A DNA stretch of 64,000 nucleotides, from contig OY292274.1 in NCBI GenBank assembly GCA_958496175.1, positions 55,314,630-55,378,629 of the forward strand. Reading direction: 5' to 3'. The notes under the pieces are model-generated. The model made no database searches. It was not told where the DNA came from and saw only the letters and a list, made by a program, of their open reading frames with translations. Shown here piece by piece: positions 53,038-64,000 of this stretch; within the stretch, counting starts at the first letter, position 1; every line of letters begins with the position of its first letter. This DNA comes from Sisyra terminalis (Eukaryota > Arthropoda > Insecta > Neuroptera > Sisyridae). Both the position numbers and the translations under genes were made by a program.

Positions 53038-53236
53038 CAACTTTGTTTTTAATTTAATTCGCAAATAAATCGGCTCATAATGAACATTTTGCCACTGAAG
53101 AGAAAATTATACCATATTGGAATTGAATTAACAAAACATCAACAATAAAATTTCGAATTAAATTAAAAGCAAAGTTTAAAATGTATCGTTGCCAAATTTG
53201 ACGTTATAAAAAGCACATGAGCCAAAATTTCATTTT
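53038..53236. repeat. MITE-like element, copy 2 (decayed)
   Basis: The inner arms AACTTTGTTTTTAATTTAATT and AATTAAATTAAAAGCAAAGTT are inverted. The right arm then continues with GTTGCCAAATTTGACGTTA, as in the element at 43.7 kb (GTTGGCCAGATTTTGATTGA). Confidence 0.5.
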
Positions 53237-53506
53237 CTTTTCGATGTCTGAAACCTATACAATTAATTGAAAGAGAAACGAATAATTACTATAATTTTAT
53301 AAAGTTGCATTCTTAATGTTATCCCAAAAATAAACCCTAAGTGTGCCAAAAGGAACTTTCAAACTGGAATAAGAAAATTTTAAGCTGAATTGAAATGTTT
53401 ATTTATAGTGGTTAATCAATTTAATATCGCAACGATTTTTATCCTTATCGAATATTCCAACTTGTGCTGCAAAGAGCTTTTTGTTGTTTAGTGTATTGAT
53501 TTTTCA

Positions 53507-54480
53507 CTAGATGGCTATTTGTTCCCACAAACAATGATTGAAAACTGAAATATTTGCATTTATTATTTTATATTGTTTGCAATAAACTGAAACAAAAATT
53601 GTCATAAAATTCATAAAAATCCATAATTTTTTTTCTGGAGTGAGTAATAAATTTATACTAATAATGAAAGTATAAATTGTAGCCATCAACGCCACATTCA
53701 CTGCTTCATCTTTCTTAATAGCTTTAAGAATTAATACTTCACATCCATAAAAATGCACGTAATCACATATAAATTCCGATTTTTTCTGTTGGAAAGGACA
53801 ACAAGAAGCCGGGAAAGTAGAATAGCCATAAGTATAGTAATCCGAATGGTTCCGTACTCCACAACATTTAAACTAAAAACATCGCAACAATCAAAAATAT
53901 TCAATTTCGGATGCATTATTCATACACTGAATTGCACTGCATCCTAATATTTAAAGTCATTTTGGTTGACCACAAGAACTTCCTCAAAAAAGCTATCCAT
54001 ATAACCCATTCTTATATGGTTTTGCATCTGATGAAAGATTTCGCCAATTTGTGCCGGCATAAAATTGAATCCAATAGCAATTAATATGTCGAGAAATATC
54101 ACCTAAATAAAAGATAAAAATAGGGGGCTACTTTGACAAATAGTAAAACCATTCACTGTATCAATTTATGCAGAGTGGTCATTTTAAACAGGGCAGTAGT
54201 TTATTTGCACTTACGTATAGTAAAACAGATTTAGAGGATGTTAACGCACCATAAATGCCAAGGACGCTAAAATGAAATTTATAGTGCCACCACTCACACA
54301 ATATTTATAAATTTCTTCTACTTGAAGAATTATATAGATATCTATAAATAAACTATGATAGTCATTCAATACAACCAAATAACTGCTCCCCAAAAGAAGG
54401 ATCACTGTGCTTGCAATAATCAACCCCCTCTTAGCGACAAGTTTGACTATCAGTTTCTTATTCCTCGTAAATTTTGATGA
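53507..54480 (-). pseudogene. Broken multi-membrane-segment gene, possibly an insect chemoreceptor
   Basis: Several minus-strand segments encode successive hydrophobic helices separated by stops or frame changes. They are KLVAKRGLIIASTVILLLGS, then, after a frame change near 54,250, LGIYGALTSSKSVLLY with a donor GTAAGT; GDISRHINCYWIQ overlaps in another frame, with VIFLDILIAIGFNFMPAQIG from about 54,100. Further on are TIRITILMAILLSRLLVVLS and ALMATIYTFIISINLLL, ending FNHCLWEQIAI at 53507. Several short helices with a Trp near the end would fit a decayed odorant or gustatory receptor, but I see no diagnostic motif. It could also be an intact gene with small introns I have mis-joined. Confidence 0.3.
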
Positions 54481-55125
54481 TAAATTCTATATAAAGAAAA
54501 TAATTAGAAAATGTTTGTCAATTGTTGCTAAGATTTGACAGATATGGTACAAAGCTCACTAATAGCATAAACCAATTATAAAAGTTCAATAAAAACTTTT
54601 CTTATGAAATAATTAGATTGTTGTTTTACTTGAATATTGAATATTATTGATTTTAGTTTTATTGATATGTATTTAAATTGAGGGGGGCTTATAATATGTG
54701 ATATTATGCATGTTTTTTTATATTTATTTTTTTTCACATATACATATATTACATATTTGAATATGTATTGGTGGTGATTATATAGTTTTTGTGAATGGGA
54801 CATTAAAAAAAATATAAGAGAAATGGAAGATAAAAACAACACGAGAAAAATAAATACATATCATACAATAACTAGTAAGGGTGTACATATAATGTGCAAA
54901 CATTAACTGTGAATACTTTAACGACAATAATTATTAATCGTAACATAAGTCACCGCCAATTAACAAGAAGGAAAGGTGGATGATAAATAGTTGATACAAA
55001 AAGAAAGGATAATTTATAGATGGAATATAATTGAAATAAATTTACAAATACGATTAGCTTTTGATTTTTATAAGTTTCTAAATGCACTAAAGAACAGATT
55101 TTCAGTTTAAGGAAACTCCTAAAAA
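54481..55125. other. Spacer, no feature recognised
   Basis: AT-rich. The 88-codon minus frame at 54576-54842 is low-complexity (Ile/Ser/Lys/Tyr) and not supported. Confidence 0.45.
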
Positions 55126-56110
55126 AATGCCGAGAATTCCACATTCCAGTATTCATCTGCTTCTTGAATTATCAAAAAGCGTTTGACTTTGTCAACTGGA
55201 AAATGCTGTGAAAGGTTCTCTGCGAGTTGGATTGCACTCATAAGAAACAACACAAAGGTTTTCACCAGGAATGCATTTTTTCTCCAGATCTTTTCTATAT
55301 TTATGGTGAACAGATAATGAGGAAATCACGGGACGAATGAAGTGGATAAATTTCAATTGAAGGTAAAATAATGACAAACTTAAGATATGCAGACAATACA
55401 ACCAACGCTGATGACTACATCAGAAGAAGAAATGTTGGATCTTATTAATTGTGTTGAAACGGACAGCAATAAATGTGGCCCTAAAGTAAACATAGAGATA
55501 TTCGAAATTATCGATCGTAAGAACGCATAGCAAATGACCAACGCCCTTCACGGATTCCGAATTGCAGACTGTATACTGTATCCTGACTAGAAATTACTTC
55601 GGTATTGCCCAAGGTATACATCGAACCCTCATTGAGCCCAAAAGAGCCATGTCCAATTGGGAAATCCCTTGTGGGATCCCATGAGGGCCCCGAATGAGGC
55701 AAAAAATTATTGAAATTGGAAATGGAGAATCATTCTTCGAATTCCTTGAAATACTATGGGATTTGAGATTTTGAATAGATTCTCTTCCATCTACCATACG
55801 AACATTCTAAGGTTTTTCGGGCATATAACACGAAGAGTTGACAACAATTTGGAGAGCTTGATAGGGTCGGGAAACGTAGAAGGACGAAGACCCAGAGGGT
55901 GTTCATCAACCCAAAGTACTGACCAGGTTCAAATGACCACTGGCACTATATTTTACGGATCAATAAATACAGCTCAGATTCGCAACAAATCGAGAGCACT
56001 TACGGGGTAAGTTGCAAATGTAGATCGCGATTCTCAGCAATGAGTATTGACCCAAGAAAAATCCTCGGTAGAAAAAAAATCTTACCTCCTTGTTTTCTTT
56101 CGGTGACGCT
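55126..56110 (+). mobile_element. LINE relic with reverse-transcriptase motifs
   Basis: Plus-strand fragments: IPVFICFLNYQKAFDFVNWK (about 55,140-55,200) is RT motif A (F-x-DY-x-KAFD-x-V). NLRYADNTTNADD (about 55,377-55,415) is the catalytic YADD motif with the second Asp changed to Asn. Then LRFFGHITRRVDNNLESLIG, RRPRGCSSTQSTDQ and TAQIRNKSRALTG (55,810-56,008) match the conserved C-terminus of endonuclease/RT-type LINEs. Frames are interrupted and the catalytic Asp is lost, so it is inactive. A SINE copy lies directly downstream. Confidence 0.8.
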
Positions 56111-56183
56111 TTTGCTGTAGAGGATTTTATCTTTTTATGAAAATCATAAGTAAATAAACAGAAATGAAAAACAAAAAAAAAAA

Positions 56184-56312
56184 GCGTCTACACGTAACCG
56201 AGAGGTCAAGATGACCGCTCCAAAACCGGTAAGTCGATCTTTGATTCGAACTAATTTTCGGTATTTCTCGAATACGGATTTTTATTAAGCCAAAAGTCGC
56301 TTAAGACTTTAG
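56184..56312 (+). repeat. tRNA-derived SINE, copy 3
   Basis: Forward-oriented: CGTAACCGAGAGGTCAAGATG gives the A-box region and TTTGATTCGAAC the B-box region, then TTTCTCGAATACGGATTTTTA and TTAAGCCAAAAGTCGCTTAAGAC as the tail shared with copies 1 and 2. Preceded by an A-rich run (AAAAAAAAAAAGCG), probably the tail of the adjacent LINE. Confidence 0.65.
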
Positions 56313-57330
56313 TAGTTATATAACTACGGTAAATGCAATTAAAAAAAATTATACCACCTCCGTAATGTTACTTGTTATTCAAAATTATGAAATTAATTAT
56401 GAAAATAGTATCTTTAACAGATAGCTAATTAGCATGTTTTTTAATTATTTTTTACATTTACTTCTTTAGATATTTTCTTTCGTTATTATTGAAATATAAA
56501 CCATACACACTAACATGTACTTAAAAAAATTGAAATAACTATTGATAATAAAACTGATGGTGATATACGGAAAAATGATCATGCTAGTTTCTAATTAGAA
56601 ATCTATAATATAAAGACCACCAGCGTAGGTCCATCATCAGGTGTAGGCGGATTTAGATCTTTATTTTTTTTTTTTGGGCGGATAAAAGGGGTTCGAGTTG
56701 AAAATGTTCAGGTATCTGTTTAGGTATACCGACTTGTTTTAAAACGAATTCTTAATTGAATTTAAGATGAAAAATAATCAGTTGTTTCTGTAGATGTAGG
56801 TAATGTTATTACAATCGTAATAATTAAATTATTCATTGAAAACAGGTTGAGATTGAAAAAAGGGTTAGATCGAGAAATGGTAAGTAAAATGAATTTATTA
56901 TAAATAAGTAGGTATCTTACAGGTTGTTATTAATCTATGAGTCTGATATTATGAGTACTAATTTGATTAAATACCCTTGTCAACGGACGACTACACTGAA
57001 GATAACTCATCGAGAATGGGAAAATTAAAATTGGAGTAATTGTTATTTTAAGATGACTGGGAAATGCATATCACAAATACTTACGTATATGTTTGATGTT
57101 TTTAGGAATAAATAAAAGATAATTTTACAATATAAACGAGTATCTTTCTAGTAAAGTACTGTAACACTCTAACAATTCGTTTTTTTTTTTTAGGATTGTT
57201 ATTATTTTTTAAGGATACGTAATTTTACAACGTTGGGTCTCTTAAATTGTATTTAAGTGTAACATCCAATAAAAAACGTTAAAAATATTAATAATAAACT
57301 CAAATTTGGTTGTGTTCTATTATTAATAAA
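56313..57330. other. Spacer, no gene seen
   Basis: AT-rich with T runs (about 56,665 and 57,180). No coding or repeat feature with clear limits. Confidence 0.45.
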
Positions 57331-58480
57331 ACTAGTAGTTGCCCGTTGCATTCGCAACAAAAGGTTTTATCTCAATAAAATGTTTAATATGAGATAATGT
57401 AGAGTTAATCAACAATCGAAATTTTAAATTTAATAATCAAACTGATGTTAATATGAAAAAAAGTGTATCTAAAATTATATTAAGAAATAAAATGTAAGAG
57501 TTTTTTATATCATTTTAATAACAACATTTTAAATAACGTCATTTCACTAAATTAGTATGAAAGTTTAATATTTATGTAGTACTTATACCAAATAGGCGAT
57601 TTTAAATTTTGGTTCGTTTTTCAACAATCAAACTTTTTAAAATCTATTTTATTTTATCAACCAATGGTTGTGATCTGGAGAAATAATATATTCGGCTGAA
57701 AAGCATTAGGGTAGCAATTTTTTGCCATATATTACACTGTCAATTCAAATATAAAATCTTCGATACTAACTTTTTTCGGTATTTAGAACAATTTTAAAAC
57801 CAATTATTGTTATTGAAAATAAATAAAATATTCGAATTTACTTCCACGCTTTCCACTTATTTCCAATAATTTTGTATGTACAACGTCCAAATGTGCGAAA
57901 TCGAATAGCTTTTTAATCATGTTAACTAACATAAAGAAGGTCATTATTTTTTTCGTTTAACATTGTATTTTCAAATATAAGTCCACATTTATGTCGATAA
58001 AATTTGGAAAGTGTTTTCCTTATACGATGCAGATATATAACAAGAAAGGGTTTTTGAAAATTTCTCGCCTAAAAAAGTGAAAAACGGTAGCGAAGTTTGT
58101 AAGGGATAACGTTTAATAAACAATCGAAATTTCAAATTTAATAATCAATCCAAGTCCGTTAAAAGCGAAACGTTATTACTTTTTAATATAAAACAAAGTT
58201 GATTTATTATTAGAAACAAAAACTTAGGATCTGCTTAAAAAATTAAACTCTGATAAGTAGATATACCTGAAAAGGTTAAGTTAAGTCTACAAATGAGCAT
58301 TATGTTTCATGGGGTTCACATATTGTAAACCTGAAAATCCGAAATACGTATTTACAAATAAGTACATTAATGAGTGAGTACCCCTACCAACGTTTTGAAT
58401 GCGTCAGTGGGAATAACAGAGCACATGCGCATAAGTCATTCTGCACGGACGTACGGCAAGATAGTCAATTTTTATATATG
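57331..58480 (+). repeat. 1.1-kb dispersed repeat, copy B
   Basis: Direct-orientation homologue of 22700-23800, starting ACTAGTAGTTGCCCGTTGCA and running collinearly with small indels to about 58,440. The ends differ: this copy continues CACATGCGCATAAGTC before TTTTTATATATGATAA, so copy A is shorter at its 3' end. Non-coding. Confidence 0.75.
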
Positions 58481-58715
58481 ATAACCACTTATTAAATACC
58501 AATTATTTTATTTCTCATTGGAGAGGTATAACACATATTAACATCTTAAGACTAGAACGTGACTTTTCATAACGTTTCATTCATACCACCATTGTGATTC
58601 ATTTTTTTTTTAATACAAAGAAATAAATACATTTTCATCAATAAATTGTTTTTTCTATAAAAAGAAGTTTGTATTTTAGTATTAAACAATTATTTTAATC
58701 GCTATAACAGGTAAA

Positions 58716-59692
58716 ATCAGTGGCGGATTTAAGTCCAAAGTCGCACTAGGCCCCATTCAATATGTCACCCTCTTTGCTCCGTAACAAGTAGGATACGTAT
58801 ACAAAATATTTAATTTTTAAATCAAATACATAAGTAATGAATTATTTTTGAATAGTTTTTATGCAAATTGAAATTTATTAATTTCAATAAATTTTTTCAA
58901 AGCATAATATAAGTCACAGCTTTTTTCCAGCTTCATTTAAGATATTACCTTCCTTTCCCTAGCTTTGATCTACGCAAAAATATCGATTATATCATCATAA
59001 TCGATTTTTTTGCTCTAATTATTAAGCTCCAATAGATAATAAAGCCACAGCATTAAGTCAATCTTGATCAATATTTGCACGTTAGAAGATTTTCATTTTT
59101 TTCAGAGTGGAAAAAGATCTTTTTCTTCAAGAATCTGTCGCTTACCCTAAAAAAAAAAATGCGCAAACAATATCAACATTAGGGTACACATCTTTAAGAT
59201 TCCGTGAATGCAATGTATTCCATATGTTTTCTACGAAGCGGATATCTTCACTATTTTGCAATGAACCTTTAAGCAGATATTGTTTGTGAATATGCTCATC
59301 TATTAGAGTCTTCTAAATTATCAGGATACTGTAATATTTTAGATAAATATGACGTATTTCGACTACCAGGGTTTGCATAGTACATTAAATGTTCTAACAA
59401 AAAGGATCGACTCTAGCAAGAAGTTCCACAGTTCCCTATAAGTATTCTTAATTTGTTCTGAATGTCCTCGAAATGGCAGTCCTCTATGGCAGTCCACTAT
59501 TGAAAAATGTGATGAGATAAACTGAAAAGTAAATTCAATAAAAAAAATATTTTACATACTTTATTGAAGATATTCATATATTCATATTAAAACGAGTTCA
59601 GATCAATTTTTAAGTTTGAATTGTAGGTACATTATTTTATGTTATTGCTCGTTAATGACGCCCGGGTTTAGGGTTAAATCCATCACTGGTTT
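58716..59692 (-). mobile_element. hAT transposon relic (ZMYM1/DUF4371-like transposase)
   Basis: The terminal inverted repeats are CAGTGGCGGATTTAAG at the left and, as reverse complement, CCAGTGATGGATTTAA at the right. Minus-strand fragments inside read GLPFRGHSEQ (the FRGHxE motif of DUF4371/ZMYM1-type hAT transposases) at about 59,450 and ENIWNTLHSRNLKDVYPNVD at about 59,180-59,240, near the hAT C-terminal dimerisation region. Stops and deletions abound, so it is dead. Confidence 0.75.
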
Positions 59693-61497
59693 TGGATATG
59701 AATATTATCCAAATTTAGTATACAAAACCATCAATCAACCTTTTGATTCCATCTTTAGAAGACAATTTGAACAATTTGAATTTTTCTATTTACATGGAAC
59801 CACTATCAATGTATATCTAATCCCATAAAAAAAGAATAATGAAAAATGGATTACACTGTGGAAAATGCCGGCTGGTTATACTTACAAATAAAAATATGTG
59901 AGTTGAACTGAAAGTTTGAATTTCTTTTCGTCGATTAAAAAAAATAGGTTTCGATTTTCTCGATTTTTTTTAGGGTGGCCGCACATTAGATCTTTGCTCA
60001 CAATTCAAAGGCATCAATTCGTCACCGAAGTGTAGGAGAAAATCAGAAAAGTCCGGATATTAATCGGTTTGAATTTAGTGGCTTTTGTTGTAACCCAATA
60101 ATTTCAAAATTTGGATAGTTGTTTCCAGTAAACCAAGTCTAGATAATTGAATTTATTCATTTTGACGATGTGGTCTATTCTTTCCGGCTTATTTTGATTG
60201 TCGTCAACGATTATCGATCTTAATTTTGGTTATATTCTTAAGGCTAATTTTTATTGCAATTAAAATTCATAAATTAGTTTTGAACATATTGAAAGAATTT
60301 TATATGTACCTATTCAAAAGTAAAAATCTGATTTCTATCTTTTCTATTTATCTTAAAAACTAATAAATTGTTAAGTTATAATATATGCTATATTTCTTCT
60401 AGATTCTTTTATTTATATCAAATTCTTACTGGCAATTAATAATAATAATAACCATTGATATATAATAAATTAATCTACAGCCGCGAAATGACTTAAGCTG
60501 TTTAAGCGATTTATATAAAACAAAAAACAAATTTATTTTTTACTAGATATGAAGAAAATTTAAAGTAATTTCCCTAGTTTAAGATTTTTGTGTGAAACAA
60601 GTAGGCGTTACATGTAAAAGAATTATATCTTAAGTATTTCGTAAAAAAGCTCTAAAATTGAATAATGAGTATACTTATTTTACTGTCAGCACAGTTAAGA
60701 TATAAAACATTAAAAATACACGACACAACTTCTAAAAGCCAATTTATTTTATTAATTATGATCATTATAAATGTGACGAAAGACAAATGATAAAAACAGT
60801 GTTCGCGAATACCAATTACGCAAGTGTTTCCAGTTTATCAAATAAGTTTGGTAAGATGGATTTAAATAGGTACCCATATATTTTCATATCGCTTAATAAT
60901 ATCCAACCAAGCGGACTTTAATCAGTCTTTTGATTTATTATTTTGTAATAAATAAAATTTTTAATATAATTTTTTTTTGCCAAGAGTTTTATCTACATCT
61001 TATCATCACTACATAAAACGATATGTAAATATTTCTTTTAAAAATTATAACGGTGAAATGAAAAATTGGGATTATTGAGTCAAAGCTTTTCAACCTTAGA
61101 AAGTTATAAATGTACAAAATCGAGTTACGTATACTCTGAATTACTATGAAAGAAAATTCAAGGAATAATCTTTCGTTGGAAAAGTTATTAACATAAATGC
61201 ATTAGGGGAAATGATATTAGTTCTATTCTACAGAACCAAGCTTTTTGAATTTTTGGAGGTGATAATTAATGTTATTCCACTTTTTTCCATATTTGTTTGT
61301 TCCATACTTGTATGTAATATCTTTTCAAGTATTTGCAATGTTAGTGGTTTTCAATCTTTATTTTTTTTTATATTTTTTTTTTATTTAAAGTCGCATCAAC
61401 TTCTCAGGTTATTAGCGACTAGATAATAGTTATAGATATAAGTTATTAGGACATAGTGTAAACTATGCCCACTACAATATATAATACATATACATTA
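59693..61497. other. Spacer, no gene seen
   Basis: AT-rich intergenic stretch. No exon, RNA or clear repeat recognised. Confidence 0.45.
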
Positions 61498-62310
61498 GGG
61501 TGATTTTTTTTTTGACTTTTTTTTTTTTTTTGGTCCCATCGTGAAATTTTGTTGGAAATACCCAAAAAAAAAAATCCCTGAAAGTTTGAGCCCTTAATAT
61601 TAATTTTAAATCCTCGACCAAGACGTGTAAAGATTTCCCATTGAAAATACACGGAAACTCTGATTTTTTATTTTTAAATTTCTATATCTCAGCGGCATTT
61701 CATGGGATCGCTTTTACCGAAGATGGTTTTTTCTCAGAATTAAACGCTCTACAAAAGTGCCCAAGCGACAAAGTCGTAATTCACACCGGTGAGGTAGTAC
61801 GAGCCACTGAACCTGATTTTTCCATAAAATTCAAGGCTTAATATCTCGTTTAATATTGATCTTCGCGATTTGGTCTACAGGAACTTTTTTGTAGGAAATC
61901 AAATTCTCTACAAGTTTTTCATTTATAATTTTTCCAAAGCTCTTGTTATTTACGAGATAAATGCTAAAAAAAAACGCGAATTTTATGGAAAAATCAGGTT
62001 CAGTGGCCCGTACTACCTCACCGGTATGAGTTACGACTTTGTCGCAATGGGTACTTTTGTAGAGCGTTTAATTCTGAGAAAAAACCATCTTCCGTAAAAG
62101 CGATCCCATGAAATGCCGCTGAGATATAGAAATTTAAAAATAAAAAATCAGAGTTTCCGCATATTTTCAATGGGAAATCCTTACACGTCTTGGTCGAGGA
62201 CCTAAAATTAATATTAAGGGCTCAAACTTTCAGGGATTTTTTTTTTTGTTATTTATAACAAAATTTCACGATGGGACCAAAAAAAGTAAAAAAAAAATCA
62301 TCCTAATATA
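61498..62310. repeat. Giant palindrome / foldback element 4
   Basis: Left end TTAGGGTGATTTTTTT and right end AAAAAATCATCCTAA mirror each other. Arms of about 350 bp carry TCCCTGAAAGTTTGAGCCC, CCTCGACCAAGACGTGTAA, CTCAGCGGCATTTCATGGGA, CGCTCTACAAAAGTGCC and CACCGGTGAGGTAGTACG in the left and their reverse complements in the right, with a few mismatches. The centre is at about 61,905. Flanks are TATAC-rich. Same family as the 28.2-kb element. Confidence 0.9.
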
Positions 62311-62339
62311 CATTTAACGTTGTAAATCTAATCTTAATA

Positions 62340-62835
62340 GCTTAAGTGGTTCTTATACCAATAATAATATACGAATATGACAATAGTAGTTATATAAATA
62401 GAATGGCAGAGACAGTAGCACAATAACAGTAACAATATCAATAGAAGTAGTATAGTGATCATAAATTTAACAGTAAGCATCAATATTATAGTAATAATCT
62501 GATTGTAGTAGTGGATCACATGAATAACAATAATAATAATAACAATAATAATAAAATAAAATAATAACAACAATAAAAATAATAATAAAATTCAAATAAT
62601 AACTATATAATAACTATATTATTAAATATAATAATAATAATAATAATTATAATAATAATAATAATAATAACAATAATAATCATAGTAGGAACAATGATAA
62701 CAATAATAATAATAATATGAAATCGAATTATAATAAAAATAGTAATAACAGTCACAATAACAATAATATTAATAGTAAAAATAATAAACTAATACTAATA
62801 ACAAGATAACAATAATAACATAGCAGTGGTAATAA
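62340..62835. repeat. AAT/AAC-rich imperfect microsatellite
   Basis: Runs of (AAT)n and AACAATAAT with interruptions, densest at 62,520-62,800. The open frame on the minus strand here is a by-product of the repeat. Confidence 0.9.
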
Positions 62836-64000
62836 TGGATTGATATTGTCTTCTTTAAATTTTATTTATTATATCGATTGATTTTAAGTACTTTATTGTT
62901 ATCTTTAGCTTTGTTTAGTGGCAGCTAATGGTTTTTTATTCTATAACTTTAAGGATAAATATTTCCAACTAAATTCACTTAGGTATCGAAGAAAAATATC
63001 TCTTTGTGATATAAGAGGTATAAAACATATTTTAATAGCTACTTTAGTTAAATTGTTGGTTTATTCATAATTTGTTTGATATTTCGTAAATTAACGGTTA
63101 GTCTTCCGAGTAATTTTGCAAAGTTGATTAAAAAAATTGCATAGAGGTGCTGCTGATGTGCTGATGCACCCGTTTGTTATTAAAGTATCTCTCCACTGTG
63201 TATCAACCATTACCAGAACATCAAAAGTCTATCATTAAGTTCGGTTCGTGTGTACTTTTAACGCATTCTAAAACACATTTCACAACAGTCGTGATGGCCA
63301 TCGTAATCAACAGTTTAATAATCACTTGCATCGAAGATTCCTTTGACCACCTCCGCAGTGAGTCAAAGTATATTCCAGCCGGTAAAAATAATAATCTTTC
63401 GTTTTATAATTTATGATAACACACAATTATTGATCAACAACCGTATAACCAACACGTCTTTTTTATCTACCTTTAAAATATTACTTAGATCTTTTGTGTG
63501 ATAAATGGACTTAAATTGATTTATAATTCACTTTTTGCGGGCCTTACCCATATTTTATGGAAACATTCACGAACTTTTTTTATACTTTATTCAGAATTAT
63601 GTAAGATATTAATAGGAGTTTGAAATATGTACTTAAACTTTCGGTTTCTTGAATTTTCTGTATTGTGTTTTAAAAGATACAATCTTATAAAGTTCTATTT
63701 GTAGAATCGAAATTATAATAACAAAAAATAAATGAAAAAAATAAGTTTATCCTGATTTGAGAAAAAAAACTTCAGAATCTATTAATAAAATTCCATTAAA
63801 ATTAATGTTTTTTGATATTTTATAAGACGTTTCCATAACTTTTTTAATCAAGACTTGTGATTCTTTACTTGTGACTTTAAAATATCCAGTTTAAAAATAA
63901 TCATATTTATCATAACGACACTTTTGATTTAAAAAATAGTAGGTATATATAATTAGTAATAAATAAGTAATATATAATGGGTACAAAATTCTAAATAGAT
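62836..64000. other. Right edge; one doubtful exon-like segment
   Basis: A less AT-biased stretch at 63,140-63,384 begins after TTGCATAG and ends at a donor-like CAGCCG/GTAAAA. It is open for about 65 codons (LSTVYQPLPEHQKSIIKF...), but the opposite strand is also partly open and I recognise no family. The rest is AT-rich. Confidence 0.25.

Noticed and set aside
62334..62573. Ile/Leu-rich minus-strand frame that looks like a membrane protein
   Set aside because: Translation of the AAT/AAC microsatellite.
63174..63416. 80-codon plus-strand frame at the right edge
   Set aside because: No start codon in context, both strands are open and no family is recognised; noted only as a doubtful exon.

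Overview
The window is AT-rich (roughly a quarter G+C by eye) eukaryotic nuclear DNA. It has short GT-AG introns, single-copy animal genes and many degraded mobile elements. The gene set (SYT14-type synaptotagmin, MCM5, MED6, NAA80, MGST1-like, a BLVRB-like reductase, a large C2H2 zinc-finger protein, a serine-carboxypeptidase relative) points to an arthropod, most likely an insect. I cannot name the species. All gene models below were spliced by hand from the sequence, and reading frames were checked across every junction.

Layout. 1-1436 (+): 3' part of a vitellogenic-type serine carboxypeptidase gene that has lost its catalytic Ser and His and carries a frameshift. 5695-27331 (-): a complete SYT14/16-type synaptotagmin in ten coding exons (608 codons predicted). 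It has a 31-nt first exon and a first intron of about 16.9 kb that holds a tRNA-Val gene, giant palindromes, a Penelope-like fragment, a SINE and other repeats. 27891-32310 (+): a ten-exon, four-membrane-segment protein of unknown function, head to head with the synaptotagmin across about 560 bp. 33107-50061: a compact cluster holding a 1065-residue zinc-finger protein (-), a BLVRB-like NAD(P)H oxidoreductase (+), NAA80 (-), MED6 (+), an MGST1-like MAPEG protein (+) and MCM5 (-). Genes in this cluster are arranged as divergent and convergent pairs with very short spacers. 50062-64000: gene-poor and repeat-rich, with a tandem array of about 340-bp units, degenerate membrane-protein ORFs, LINE and hAT relics, a SINE, a 1.1-kb dispersed repeat, another giant palindrome and an AAT-rich tract.

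The cellular genes do not form one pathway. MCM5 (replication licensing), MED6 (RNA polymerase II Mediator) and NAA80 (actin N-terminal acetylation) are housekeeping genes that share a neighbourhood, not a process. The most unusual features are: a family of four 0.7-0.95-kb near-perfect inverted-repeat (foldback) elements, two of them in long introns on transcribed strands or opposite them; the active-site-dead carboxypeptidase relic; the 340-bp tandem array that ends in an inverted copy of its own unit; and the four-membrane-segment gene with an optional in-frame 99-nt intron.
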